Assembly (NCBI GenBank): GCA_028551475.1
Contig: CM052356.1
Coordinates: 22,657,884-22,721,883, forward strand
DNA length: 64,000 nucleotides
Direction: 5' to 3'
DNA from: Casuarina equisetifolia
Lineage: Eukaryota; Streptophyta; Magnoliopsida; Fagales; Casuarinaceae
The position numbers and the translations under genes are program-made. The notes beneath the pieces were generated by a model. It had not been told where the DNA came from and searched no databases. It saw only the letters and a list, made by a program, of their open reading frames with translations. Shown here piece by piece: positions 49,460 through 61,635 of the stretch. How positions within the stretch are numbered: the stretch's first letter is position 1; every line of letters begins with the position of its first letter.

Positions 49460-50306
49460 CTATAATAAGAAGAATTCGACAAACTACAGTTACACAACAA
49501 GGCGTGAAAAACTAGATAAATAGCTTAGTCCAAATACAACTTCAACCCCGCATCCAAGGCCAGAGTTCTGAAAGCCCTTATTGTGCACCAACAGAAATGG
49601 ACAAGCTTGGTGCCTCTGCATGTGGTGTTGACTTCTTCCAAAGGCAAGCCAGATACAGATGTAAGCCAAAACGATGTAACAGGCACCGATTCTGAACATT
49701 CTAGAATTTTAGAGCCTCTGAAAAACTAGCAACCTCCAAGCCGCTCCCGTGTGAACCTCTGTATAATATGCGAATTTTTAGATCTACCATAGCTTCCACC
49801 ATTGTACAAGAAACCAACGAATTCACAAGCGGATATTTACTCCCAAACACAGATTCGAAATCCCAAATTGCTCACACTATCAGCCAACAGCTGCAATCAA
49901 ATCCCAAATCAAACTCACATCACCAAAATCCACAACGCACAAAAAATTCTAACAAAAGTGAGCCAAACGCATCAAAAATTAACCCGTTCCACTCCCCCAG
50001 AACTCAAGCTTCAAACTCAAACCTCCCCGGAAGAATCCCAAAAAGCACGAAAGCGGAGTTTTATCAGACTATAACATAATCAATCCTACAGAATCGCAAC
50101 CGAAGAACTAGACAAAGGCAAAAAAGAAGAACTAAACCCGCATCGATCGAGCCCAAACTCCCAGAATCAACGATCCAGTGCTCCCAATGAGCAGAAAACA
50201 CTCGAAGAACTCACAGTACTCCCCGATTAACAAAATTCAGAGACAAGAGAAAGAAAAAAAAAAAAAGAGCGAGATAGTCGGAGTCTAAGACTAGTAGAAG
50301 ACTCAC
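49460..50306 (-). other. Predicted 5'-UTR intron of SEUSS
   Basis: On the minus strand a strong donor, CAGCTTAG|GTGAGT, lies at 50307/50306. A T-rich tract ending TTATTATAG at 49460 gives a plausible acceptor 47 bases before the ATG. A second AG (TTTGTAG) nearer the ATG is an alternative. No frame with a domain lies inside. The open frames on the plus strand at 49768-50079 are antisense to this intron and look fortuitous. Confidence 0.5.
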
Positions 50307-50307
50307 C

Positions 50308-50880
50308 TAAGCTGAAATTTGAACAGCGCACAAAGTCTTTGAGAACTAGTCACATAAAAGACGGAAACATCACAAAATTCGAACTCTTCCTTCTTTCAAA
50401 ATACAAATATACGGATATTCCTCGGATAACTTTGGCTTCAAGTTGAAGTGCAGAGGAAAAAACGAGCTCAAAGCTTTTCCGCTAGGGTTTCATCTCACTG
50501 CCTTCTGCTCAGTACAAGGACCTGTTCCTCGCTGTACTCTTCTAGAGAGAGAACGAAAGTTTTAGAGAGAGAAAGAGTGTGCGTCTCTGCGTGCCTGTCC
50601 TTGCGGACGTCAAAATTGTATTCAATCAGATTCAATTCTCTCTCTTTGCTCCCTTTACCACTGTGACGAACCAAGTCAAATGCTATTCTTCTCCTCTTTA
50701 TGTGCATGTATTTCAACATCATCACCATCTATTATCATCACCTACATCTATCATCGTCGATCTTTATTTACGGGATTGCCCCGATTTGCTGTGTGTTGGA
50801 ATTTGTCGTGTGTTGCGTGCTTGGACCCTATCATGAAACTTAATGGCCGTAGCGCTTGCCATGTGTCTTCCAAGTGATTG
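50308..50880 (-). promoter_or_regulatory. SEUSS leader exon and proximal promoter
   Basis: On the minus strand 50530-50575 is strongly CT-rich (TCTCTCTAAAAC and CTCTCTCTAGA blocks), as many plant leaders and core promoters are. Sequence from about 50450 down to 50308 is likely the transcribed leader. No canonical TATA box is evident. Open plus-strand frames at 50448-50877 lack domains. The transcription start cannot be fixed from the sequence. Confidence 0.45.
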
Positions 50881-52171
50881 GCGGCTTCGCCAATTTGATA
50901 CATGTTAAACATAAACATCTAAAAAATCTCGCATATGATATTCTTATCTGTAAATTTTATAATAATTGACACGCTTTCTTTCTATTGAGTAATATTTTAG
51001 TTGTTAAAATATGTATTTCAATCAAATTCTTTAGAGAAATAATTAATAAACATTTGCCAATTCATGTATTTTTTTACCTAAATTTATTATATTTTTAATG
51101 AATTGTTAGCTTTATATAGCCTCCTTGGTTCATACACTATGCAAACGAGAAGAAAAAGATAGAAAGGTTTAATTCTTGTTAGAATGGAGATGTAAATATT
51201 AACTTTCTTTTAAAATAATATTAATGTAACATAATTTTTTTAATTAAAAATTTTAATAAAATAAAATGTTCAATTGCCTAGAAAATAATGTTAATAGGAT
51301 TGATAGTATAAGTCAATTTACACAACAAAAGTGAAAGTATTGGTTAGATAATTAAAATTGAAGCTCCTTAAGTTAGAATTATGTGTGACAATTTTTTTTA
51401 TTTGTTTTAAAGTCTTCTTCCTGGTCATTGAATGGTTCCAAGCCATCCGAATATTTATTCTTCAAAATAAAAATATAAATTTATTGAACTGGATTTTTAT
51501 TTTAAAAAAGACTTAACTAATATGATGATCATTGTGAAAATAAGACATGAAAATATTATCAAATATAAACATGTTTATGGTTACAATATCTTGTTAAATA
51601 TTTCAAAATAAAACAAGAAACATATCCTACTGATATTTAGAAAACGTAGTAAATATATAAAGATTTAAAATCTAACTATTTTGTTGTCTTGAAATCTTTG
51701 ACATTCTACCTAACCAATGATTCACAGTTGGTAATTAATAATTAATATCCAGCATCCTATTAAAGAACACCGAGTTAAAGGCTGGATTCAGTGGATGAAC
51801 ATCAAATTAATGATAATGGAACGGGTAATTGGTCCATCTCCCAATAGAAAAATAAAAGGATCCCAGCTAACTTGTTGCCATGACAAATGAGTTTAGATAG
51901 TACGAGCACATACATACAAAAGTATCCCCCGATAAATAACAGACAACCAAAACTGCCAATCCCTCAAACCCGAGAGGGCAATGCTAACGGCACCGTCCGT
52001 CGCCGAAGACGGGTGTGTCTATGGGACAGCGCATAACCAAGTATGTCGGCAGAATGACGAAAATACCATTTTGATGACGAAGCCATAGGTACTTTCAGCA
52101 TGGGAGACTGCCACAGTGCTCCCTCGGAGCTTAAATCATTTCCAATGATGAGTGAAGCCCACGCACAATCA

Positions 52172-52276
52172 CAATATCTTCTGCTGACCTCCGGGTTGAC
52201 AAGAATACCCCTATCGACCTGTCACATTAACAATATCTTCGACTGACCCTGAGGTTGACAACAATACCCCTATGGA
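52172..52276. repeat. Two-copy tandem repeat, period 59
   Basis: Copies at 52172-52217 and 52231-52276 share CAATATCTTC...CTGACC...GGTTGACAA.AATACCCCTAT.GAC, with a handful of differences. The starts are 59 bases apart. Confidence 0.85.
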
Positions 52277-54365
52277 CTAGACAGGGAAAACAAGTGATAA
52301 AATAATTGAAGTGAATAATGAAATGGTTTGTTCCTTCAGAAGTACAGGTAATGCGCAGGACAGATCCCACCGGATCCCAACTCATTTACGAAACACAGGC
52401 CAGCCAATCGAGACTTTGGATTGAGCTCCAGTCAAGCCACTTTGAAGTCTTGGATTCAAAAATTAGTTTATGATGATTCTAATTTGAAGTCTTGCTTGAA
52501 ACATGAAACCATGAATAGCCCTTGCTAACTTGGTTATATTTTATTTGTAGGATTGTAGCCTAAGCTTAAATTATTATTGCAAAAACTCCAGCTAACAACA
52601 AATTTATGTTAAGATTAGTGACTTGTGATCATGGGAGAAAGTTGTTGATAGAAATTTTATAAATTGACATTACGTTTATTTATATTTTTAAGTTATTTTA
52701 TTTTATTTTATTATTGTATTGCATTTAGTTTACCTACTTGCTTAGATTACTTACCTTTCTAGGTTTTATTGATTGTATGCATTTAACTTATTTACCTTCT
52801 TGGATTTTTGAATTACATTTAGTTTGTGTTCCAAGCCCTCTAAGTATAGGGGTAATTCCTAAAATAAAGTATAATTACTTTTGTAAGAGGTTGATTTATT
52901 GATTTACATCTCTAATTACGATTAATACAAAATACTTATAATATTTACGGAATCATTGTGTTCATTTAAAAATCCAATTTCTACAATATCATATATCTAT
53001 TAGCAGAAACAGGAACCAACATAACAAGGTAAGGCAATGAACTCAATTAAAACAATAATAAAACCTATATTTCACTAAATATATCGCGACATCCTTTTAG
53101 ATGAAAAGGGAAGAACATAAGTGAAAATGAAGAAGAGAAGTAGCTAAAAAGCGCAACCTTATTTTGCTAAACAACCACGAATATCCCATGCTATTTATTT
53201 GTTATATTGAATATTCTTATAATTATATGAGAGAAGTTCAACTTTGACAACCCTTATAATGCCGAACAAAGAAAACCCAACTGACAGCAATAGGATTTCG
53301 AAAATGAAAATACCTCTAACAGATTGTAAGACAACCTTTTCCAACTCAACAACCTTGTATTTCCCCACAAATTGTACATGACAGGCACATGAAAGAACCA
53401 AAGAAAATAATACCATCTTCCTCACAGTTCTCAATCATAATTTTATCATACTCTTAGGAAATTCGGATATTGGAAAGACTTTTATATTAAAATCTTGTAG
53501 AGGTATTAAGGATAACAATCATATTGTTAAGAGATGTTTCGATAACTCCTTTTAAAACACACAACTTATATACCGTGAGTCTTTAATTCTTTTATCATCA
53601 TAATATAGAGGGTAGAATATTTATAGGAGTTTAATAATTATTAATGCATCTAAATGCTGTACATTAACTTATCATATTTAGGTTTTAAGCCTTATCCACG
53701 CTCCGCCATTCATTTCTCATTTCCCTTCCTTCTCCTTCACCTTTCTACAGGAAGGATTCCCTCTTTCCCTGTGGAAACTACGGGCTCCCCTTTTATGACT
53801 TTAGTTCATTTTTTATTATGCAATAGGAGTTTTAACAGACCTACATACCAGGGAACCATTAGATTAGGCCGTTTATTCTGGTTTATTCCCACATTCTTTT
53901 TTATTCTTTTTTATTCTTTTTAGTGGGCTATAATTATTTTTCCTTTACGAAGCCTTTCCTGAGTTCCTCAATCCTCTTCTACATTCCTTATTATTTTAGT
54001 GATATAATCTTGTTTATTCCTTATGCCAGATAAATGAAAAGGGAAAGTTAAGAGAACTTCCTCGCCCAAACTGATCTGCCTAGCCCACGCGCACATGATT
54101 CAATGCTCCCCGGAGGATCCCATTCCTTCGATTTCCAGTATTGGCTACTGTTTGATCCTTCCGGGCCATCCACGGCCTGCCATTTGTAAATAAACCATTG
54201 AGCCCGACATCCCGCGATCGAGGGTAGAAGCGTAATCTCATATGACTTTTCTAAATTTGACGCTAGTGGCGATGCATAAAGCTGGACTACAAGAAACCCT
54301 AAACCTAGAAGGAAACATAAAACATCATGTCCTCATGCACCCTGTCAAAGTCATTCACTTGCATA

Positions 54366-54773
54366 CATGCATGACATGGGGGGACATGACATGCGGGGGA
54401 TAAGTAACGTACGCACGGATGCATGCGTGCGTGGAATAGACTCACGTGCTACGTGGATGGACGGAAAGGCACCGTTATGTCGACGAGAGAGACGTAACAG
54501 GGATAACGGCCGTTTAAACCTAATATTATCAAGTTATTAGCTGACAGTTGGACCCCGACCTTAAGTGCTTCGAAAGGAGATTCTCTTTCTCCCTCTAATA
54601 TCAAAACATTTCCATAAATTGATTTTGAGGTCCGGTTCCCCGCACTCTAAGTGACCGCCTTAAACGGTATTCTCAGTTTGTATGCCGTTGGATGGTGGCA
54701 CGTGGATTGCTGCCACTTTCTGTGGGCTGGGACACACAAGTGTACGGTGGAAGCATTCCACGGTATTATAAAG
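54366..54773 (+). promoter_or_regulatory. Cluster of RY, G-box and TATA-like motifs without a gene
   Basis: CATGCATG (RY type) lies at 54366-54373, with another TGCATG near 54420. CACGTG lies at 54443-54448, TACGTGG at 54450-54456 and CACGTGG at 54699-54705. A TATAAAG follows at about 54767. RY and ABRE/G-box motifs together are typical of seed and ABA-regulated promoters (established). No open frame follows on the plus strand. The cluster could serve a non-coding transcript or a lost gene, or be fortuitous in this GC-richer patch. Confidence 0.35.
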
Positions 54774-55257
54774 TCTTTAACTTATGACTTTATCCCAGTC
54801 TTAGTTCTTTAACTTTCTTATTTTTTATTATTTTTCTCTTCCTCTTCCGGGGCTTCCAGAGGGTCAGCCGTCGAGGTAACAAAGAGGTCTAAGGGTCTAA
54901 GATATGTTGCCCGGGTGATGTAGTGCCTGCAAGGATATGTTAAGGGTCAAATTTTTATTATTTTTCTTCGAATAAAACTAGTATTTTAGGCAATAAGATT
55001 TTTCTTTTCGTGGCTTTTGATGATGCCAATCCAAAAGACTGAAGATCCTGCAAAGACAGTGATCTAATCTATCAGGAGACATGGTGTTCCCTTGTGACTT
55101 TTGCTTTCTGATCGTAGGAGAGAAAACATCTGTTGATGTTCTAAAGGAAGAAAACGCAGAGGTTGCTTTTTATATCTTGTATCATAATTGCTATGTCTTT
55201 TCTCAAATAGAAATAAAATAAAAACTTTGGGGGAAGTTGACTGTTTACCAAGTCCAA

Positions 55258-55407
55258 ACATTCGAATTGATCTAATACATTTATTTTTGTCTTAGAATTC
55301 CGATTACACTTTGTTTGATTGCTTAATATGAAACATTCGTCTTAATCTAATACATTTTCTTTTGTGTCTTAAAATTCCAACTAAACTTTGTTTGATTGCT
55401 TAATATG
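55258..55407. repeat. Two-copy tandem repeat, period about 74
   Basis: Copies at 55258-55330 and 55331-55407 share AACATTCG, ATCTAATACATTT, and end with ACTTTGTTTGATTGCTTAATATG. They differ by a few substitutions and short indels. Confidence 0.88.
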
Positions 55408-57599
55408 ATAAATAGCAACATGTTCTAAAGCAAAGTCAAGTTTAATCAGAAATATAATTGAGGAGATTTTAATTCAAAATGCTTATTTTGCAGAATCTCC
55501 TACACTTTCTTTAACATTTTGACTATGTCTAGGGAACAACTTAATCTAATACATTACATCTATAAAACTACTAATAATAAATTTGAAAGATCCTACCAAA
55601 TACATTTGAAGGGGAAACATTAATAAATTTGGTATTTAATTTATAGATAGTTTGACGTGTTCTAATAACTAATGAAAAGAGAAAAATAAGGAATAGATTA
55701 ACATGAACCAACCTATATGGTCATCTATAAAAATATGAAAACAAATTGCAAGGTTAATAGAAAGATGTAAAGCTTATTGGCCTTTGCCCTAAAAGCTCCT
55801 TTAATTGGTATTCTTTTTTAGTAATGTAATGGGATATTGCATCTTGGGCCATCCTTTTTGCTAGTGGATTAAGATCATGTATGAAAAGTCAAATATATAA
55901 TTCATATATTTTTATGATAGAGCCTTCTTTAACTGACATTCCTTTAATGTACATGCCAATTAAGTACGATTTGCTGGTCTAATCGTATGTAACTTATAAC
56001 AATAATACAGATAGAATATGTGTGATTTCGATTTTTATTTGACAAATGAATCTGAAACTCTTACGTGTTTGAGACAAAGCATAACTAACACTTGTTGTAT
56101 TATTGGTGTATCTTTTATTCTCTATCAATGTTTTTATAACCATCGCTCCAACTAGAACCTTCAATCATAATGACATTCAAGTTTACCGAGGACACATCCA
56201 TAACTGTCAATCTATCTTCTGAATCCGCTTAGATTCCTAGTGAGTATCCTTTCTAACGTTTGACCTAAAACATTTGTCTCTTTATCACTGCTCCTTTGAT
56301 TCTGGGATTTGAGCCAAATCTGTCGTCGTGGTGTGGCATATCTATCGTCCTACTGTTTCAACGTTTTGACACTGATCGAAGCTTATCCTCCTCCCAAAAC
56401 TAAGCAGAAATAGACATTATTTGGTGGGTGGGAACTTTGTAAGACTTGGAGAGATTTGGATGGGAACTCGTATCATCACTCACCCTCGCTGATTTTCGAA
56501 GTTGGTCGTCCGTCCAATTCATATTTGTAAGAATTGAAACGAGGGCCCAGAAACAAAGAGAAAACAGGGGCCCATTTGGCGAAACTTTCATCATCCTTGT
56601 TTTTCATGCGGAGAAATGTCCCAAGTACAACAGTTGAGTTGTTTGGCAAAAACAGGTAAGTTGCTTCATGGTAGATTGGGGAAGCGACAACAGGTTGGCT
56701 TTCAGAAAATTTGTAACTAATTTTTCAAAATCCTGCCTGCAATCCTCAAACTTTTCCAGAACCACTTTTTTAAGCAGGAAAGCTGCACCAGTTTCTGCCA
56801 CCCAATTCCTTTACAGGTGTTCTGACCTCAAACAACAGGGTAGGAATATTACCGTTTCAGGCCCCGACGAGTTTTGGGCCTGATTTCCATTAAAGCCTAC
56901 CAAGATATCTGTCCCGTAAAATTTGAGATCCTGGATTCTCTCTAGCCTGCTTCTAAACATTAATTAAGCTTTTGACGTTTTGTCTTAGCGAGGTTGTACC
57001 TACTTCATACGCATTTATTTGAAACCTGAGAGGTGTCCATGGATGTGGCAAAGGCCTAGGCAAACCGAGACCCAAAGGGCCGGCAGTGGCTGGGGCTACC
57101 AGCAGCATGAATGGCTTACGTGCACCGTCGGGGACCTTGGCGCACGCGTAGCTACCACATAAAGCGCCAGTGGATAATGGCAAATGGGAGAGACGTTGAT
57201 TTCCTTTTCCTTATACACCTATGGTTGCTGCCACAGTACGCTGGACAATCGACACTTCTATTTTAAGTTAAAAGAGTAGGAAGTTTGCAATAGACATTTT
57301 AGTTGTATAATTGTACTCCCAAGATAGAAACTTCATTGAATCTAAATGACCTTGGCCAATTTCTTATTATGTCAACATTGACATTTCACATAATATATTA
57401 GTAGTTTTTTGTTTGAGGATAATTATATTTGTTTAAATTTCTCATTTTCAAGACCATGGTCTAGTTAATTTTTTTTATTTCTATCACATTAATTATTCTC
57501 ACAAAGTAGTTATTTCTTTTTTACGCTTTATTCGACTTTCCTTTCTATAATTATTCAATTACCATAATATTTAACAATAGTTTATTTATTTATCAATAT

Positions 57600-58245
57600 A
57601 TCAGTTTATTTATTGAAGAATAAGAGAATACAAAAGCTTAGGGACATAACCCAACATTATAATTTATTTAAGAGAAAATAAAATTTAAAATTTTTAAACT
57701 ATGACACAATAAAATATTTGTCAAATAAAATTTAATGTTCCTAAATAGAAATGTTCTTTCACAAATTACTTTCTTGATTCTAACTAACAAAATTGGTATA
57801 TCAACAATTTTATTTTAAAAATTTCTATGATTACGTTTAAATCATATACAATAAAGACATACTAAGAAAGAAAGTTCAATAAGTTTTGCAGCAAAATCCT
57901 TTCCATTAGTTGCTTTAACCATCTATTGTAATTTAGAATTTCAATCGTTGATGTTTTTACAAATGCCTTATTATGCTAGAATACTTCTCCAAATCTGACT
58001 AGTCCAAATATACTAAAAAAATAAGTATGACTTACTTTTATATTGAGAGCTACAAAAATTACAATACAGATTAATTGAGGGGAGCCATTGAGAAATCACT
58101 TCTATTGTAGGAAGTTTGTCCATACATATGAGCCAACCAATGAAGTTATGTTTGTTGATTCCTTCTAACCATATCAAATCATACCATTAACCTCAATATT
58201 CATTTGGCGCAATTTCTTATATGGTTATTTACAACAATAAAAAGG
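57600..58245 (-). pseudogene. LINE 3'-end module, copy 1 (zinc-binding reverse-transcriptase tail)
   Basis: On the minus strand about 58180-57990 reads WLICMDKLPTIEVISQWL and CNFCSSQYKSKSYLFFS. This is the zf-RVT region that follows reverse transcriptase in plant LINEs (usual form KLPTxDRLxxWG...CxxCxxxxESxxHLFF). Further left, a reading EIFKIKLL resembles the following RRIFxxK block. Stops interrupt it. It lacks the reverse transcriptase itself and is joined directly to 350-bp array sequence on its right. Confidence 0.65.
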
Positions 58246-58844
58246 TTTTGTTGTATAATGTATTTAACAACTATTGTATTTAACAATAGTTTTCATTATC
58301 TATAACAGACTATTTGTCATACAATGTCTATATATATTGGTTATAATTGTAATTGATTTGTTATTTAATCAAAAAGTGTGTGTATATAGTATTAATAACA
58401 TTCAATGAACTCAAATTCTCTTTCGTAGTAAAAGTTTACTGGTCATCATTGTATCAATAACAAGTTTGTATATCATTACCAAAAACAAATGGCAAAGGTT
58501 GACATCATTGGTTTAATAAAGAGAGAACTGATTCTAATAATGATAAATTATAAATTTTATTTAATTCGAAACTTAATGCTATCCATTGTGATCATATTCT
58601 TAACATTTTGGTGTATGATGTTTGCATGTAATGATTATAATTGCTATTGACATTAGTTGTTAATAAAATATAAAATTTATCATATATTGTTAATGAATGA
58701 ATTTTAGCATTTGACAAACTCATTTTTATTTTTATAGTCAAAGATCATTATAGACAATATATGACAAAACTTTCTTAATATTTAACAAATAACTTTTTAT
58801 TTTATTCACAAATATGTGAGTTTATTTATCTAAAAACAATAGAA

Positions 58845-59470
58845 TATAAAAGCTTAGGGATATGCCTTAACATTATAAGTTCTTTTAAGAGAAAATCAAG
58901 TTTGAAATTCTCTAACTATGACAAAAAGGACATTTTTCTAAGTAGGTTTAATGTTCTTAAATAGAAATACTTTTCTATATGCCACTTTCTTAATTCTAGC
59001 AAACAACACTAGTATTTTAATAGCCTTATTTTTGGAAACGTATACAATTTTATTATGCACAATAGATACATGCTAAAAAAGAAAGTTTAAGAAGTTTCAT
59101 ACTCAAATCCTTTATTTTAGTTGCTTCAATCATCTATTGTAATTTAAAACTTCAATAATTGATGATCCTATGAAAACCATGTTGGACAAGGATACTTTGC
59201 AAAATTTGTCTAGTCTAAGTATACTAAAAAAATAGTTGTGACTTGCTTTTAACTTAAGACTTACAAAAAATATATAATTCAATTAAGAGGAGCCGTCAAG
59301 ATAATATTTCTTTTGTAAGAAGTTTGTCCTTACAAATAAGCCATTCAATAAAATTATATTTACTAATTTCATTTGATCATATCAAGTCATTCCATTCAAC
59401 TTTAATATTAACTTGGTACAATTCCATGTATACCTCTTTACAATAATAAGAAAGTTTGGAAAGAGTATAT
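58845..59470 (-). pseudogene. LINE 3'-end module, copy 2
   Basis: It is a diverged repeat of 57600-58245, with shared landmarks AAAAGCTTAGGGA (57632 and 58848) and GGAGCC (58081 and 59289), about 1210 bases apart. The order of blocks is the same, and it is likewise flanked by 350-bp units. Frames are more decayed than in copy 1. Confidence 0.65.
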
Positions 59471-59848
59471 GTGAAAATCTATTAACAATAAATGACAAAA
59501 TTTGATGTTATTGCTTTAATTAGGATTGATATTGTCAGAACTAGTTCCAATAATTATCTATTATAATGTTATTTAAGCAAGAGATGAATGCTATGCATTG
59601 TGATCATATTCTTTAGAGACCCTTTAAAGCCTTTGATTACGTGGTCAAGAGCCGGTACATAGGGTATGAGATGTGGCAAGGTTGGTATATGATGCTTGTA
59701 CGTAGATATTATAGTTTGTATTGATAATAATTGTTTATTAAGTATAAAATTTTTCATATACCTCCAATGAATGAATTTTAAGATTTAATGGACTCACTTT
59801 TACTTTTCTAGTCAAAATTTGTTATTGACAACATATGACAAAACTTCT

Positions 59849-59932
59849 TGTTACGGTCTTAAAATGATATTAGACCCACCATGTCAACATGTTTAAGCCT
59901 TTTTAAAAAGACAACATGCATTAGCCGTAACA
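59849..59932. mobile_element. 84-bp MITE-like insertion in the tandem array
   Basis: It interrupts a unit that elsewhere reads GACAAAACTTTCTTAACATC. The insert begins TGTTACGG and ends CCGTAACA, an eight-base perfect terminal inverted repeat. Flanks read ACTTCT and ACTTTCT, which could be an imperfect target duplication. It is absent from the other units. It encodes nothing and would be a tiny non-autonomous DNA element or a hairpin insertion. Confidence 0.55.
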
Positions 59933-61537
59933 CTTTCTTAACATCTAAAGGATAAAATTTCTTGTATAAATTTATAAAAAAAGTTTCTTATCAACACTTA
60001 ATGACAAAGATTGACATTATTACTTTAATTAAGATTGATGTTTGGAAGAACTAATTCTAATAATTATTCAATATAAATGTTATTTATATGAAAGATGAAT
60101 ATTATATTTTATGATTGTATTATCAACAATTTGGTGTACGATGATTGCATGTAATGATTATAATTTGTATTGACATTACTTGTTATTAGAATATAAGATT
60201 AATAAATGAATTTTAATATTTAACGAAACTAATCTACCTAAACTCATTTTTCCTTTTATAGTCAAAGCTCATTCTTGACAATATACGAGAAAACTTTCTT
60301 CACGTCTAGCAAACTATTTTTCTTACATAGTTTTCTTATAGAAGTTTGTTACCTACAATATACAATAGAGATTGACGTTATTGTTTTAATTAAGATTTAT
60401 TTTTTAATAAAAACTGATTCTACTAATTATCCATTATAATTGTTATTTAAGTAGAAGATGAACGCCATATTATTTCACACTTGTGTACAATTTTGCACGT
60501 AATGATTATTAATTGATTCTATCATTAATTATTAATGAAATACAAGATTTCTCATATATAATTAATAAATAAAATTTAACATTTAACAAACTCACTTTTA
60601 CTTTTATAGTCAAATTTGACAATATACCACAAAACTTTCTTAACATCTATTCAACAATTCTTCTTGTATAGTTTTATGATAGAAGTTTGTTCAATAAAAG
60701 ACAGCACTATTACTTTAATAAAATCTAATATTTGTAAGAATTGATTTTAATAATTATCCGTTATAAATATTATTTTATTAAAGGGTGAATACTATGTATT
60801 GTAATCATATTATCAATAGTTTGGTATATGATGTTTAATGATTATAATTATAATTAATGTTAATTATTAATCAAATATAATTTTTTAATCTATCATTAAT
60901 AAATGAATTTTAATATTTAATGAACTTGCTTTTACTTTTATTGTCAAAGACAATGTATGACAAAAATTCCTTATAGTTAAAGAATAATTTTCATTGTATA
61001 GTTGTGTAACAAAAGTTCATCATCAAGGATAAATGACAATGGTTGAAATTATTGTCTTAATAAAGTTTGATGTTTGTAAGAATTGATTCTAATAATTATC
61101 CTTTATAGTTTTTATTCAATGAGAAGATGAATGCTATGTATTGTGATCATATTCTCAATAGTTTAGTATGTGATGTTTGTATGTAGTGATTATAAAGGGT
61201 ATTGATATTAATTCCTAATTAAATATAAAATTTTTCTTATATCATTTATAAATGTATTTAAACATTTTTAAAAAATCAATTTAACTGTTATAGTCAAAGT
61301 TCACTATCAACAATATTTGACAAAACTTTCTTAACATCTAATGAACAATTTTTCTTGTATAGTTTTATAACAAAAGTTTGTTATGACGAATAAATGGCAA
61401 AGGTTGATGATATTGCTTTAATAAAGAGAGAATAAGTTTTAATAATTATAAATTATAAAATTTATTTAACTGGAAGATAAATGTTATGCACTATGATCAT
61501 ATTCTCAAAAGTTTGGTGTATGATGCTTATATGTAAT

Positions 61538-61635
61538 GATTATAGTTTGTGTTGATAATAATTGTTAAATGATTATAGTTTGTATTGATAATAATTGTTA
61601 ATGATTATAGTTTGTATTGATAATAATTTTTAATA
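61538..61635. repeat. Three-copy 33-bp repeat inside one array unit
   Basis: GATTATAGTTTGT.TTGATAATAATT begins at 61538, 61571 and 61603. Other units carry this block once. The local triplication explains why this unit is about 70 bases longer than its neighbours. Confidence 0.9.

Larger units (their letters stand above)
50881..57559. other. Intergenic DNA right of SEUSS, no recognisable gene
   Basis: The sequence at 50900-53650 is mostly very AT-rich. The sequence at 54050-54760 and 56290-57240 is GC-richer. Open frames are under 90 codons and show no domain. Two short tandem duplications (52172-52276 and 55258-55407) and a patch of G-box and RY motifs (54366-54773) are listed separately. 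A (TTTTTTATTC)n-like triplet lies near 53898-53920. Confidence 0.5.

Noticed and set aside
49768..50079. Two overlapping plus-strand open frames of about 100 codons
   Set aside because: They lie antisense to the predicted SEUSS leader intron, overlap in two frames and are low in complexity (Asn, Ser, Lys, Thr). No domain.
56953..57183. 76-codon minus-strand frame in a GC-rich patch (MPLSTGALCGSYACAKVPDG)
   Set aside because: A GC-rich stretch lacks stops by chance. No recognisable domain, no neighbouring exons.
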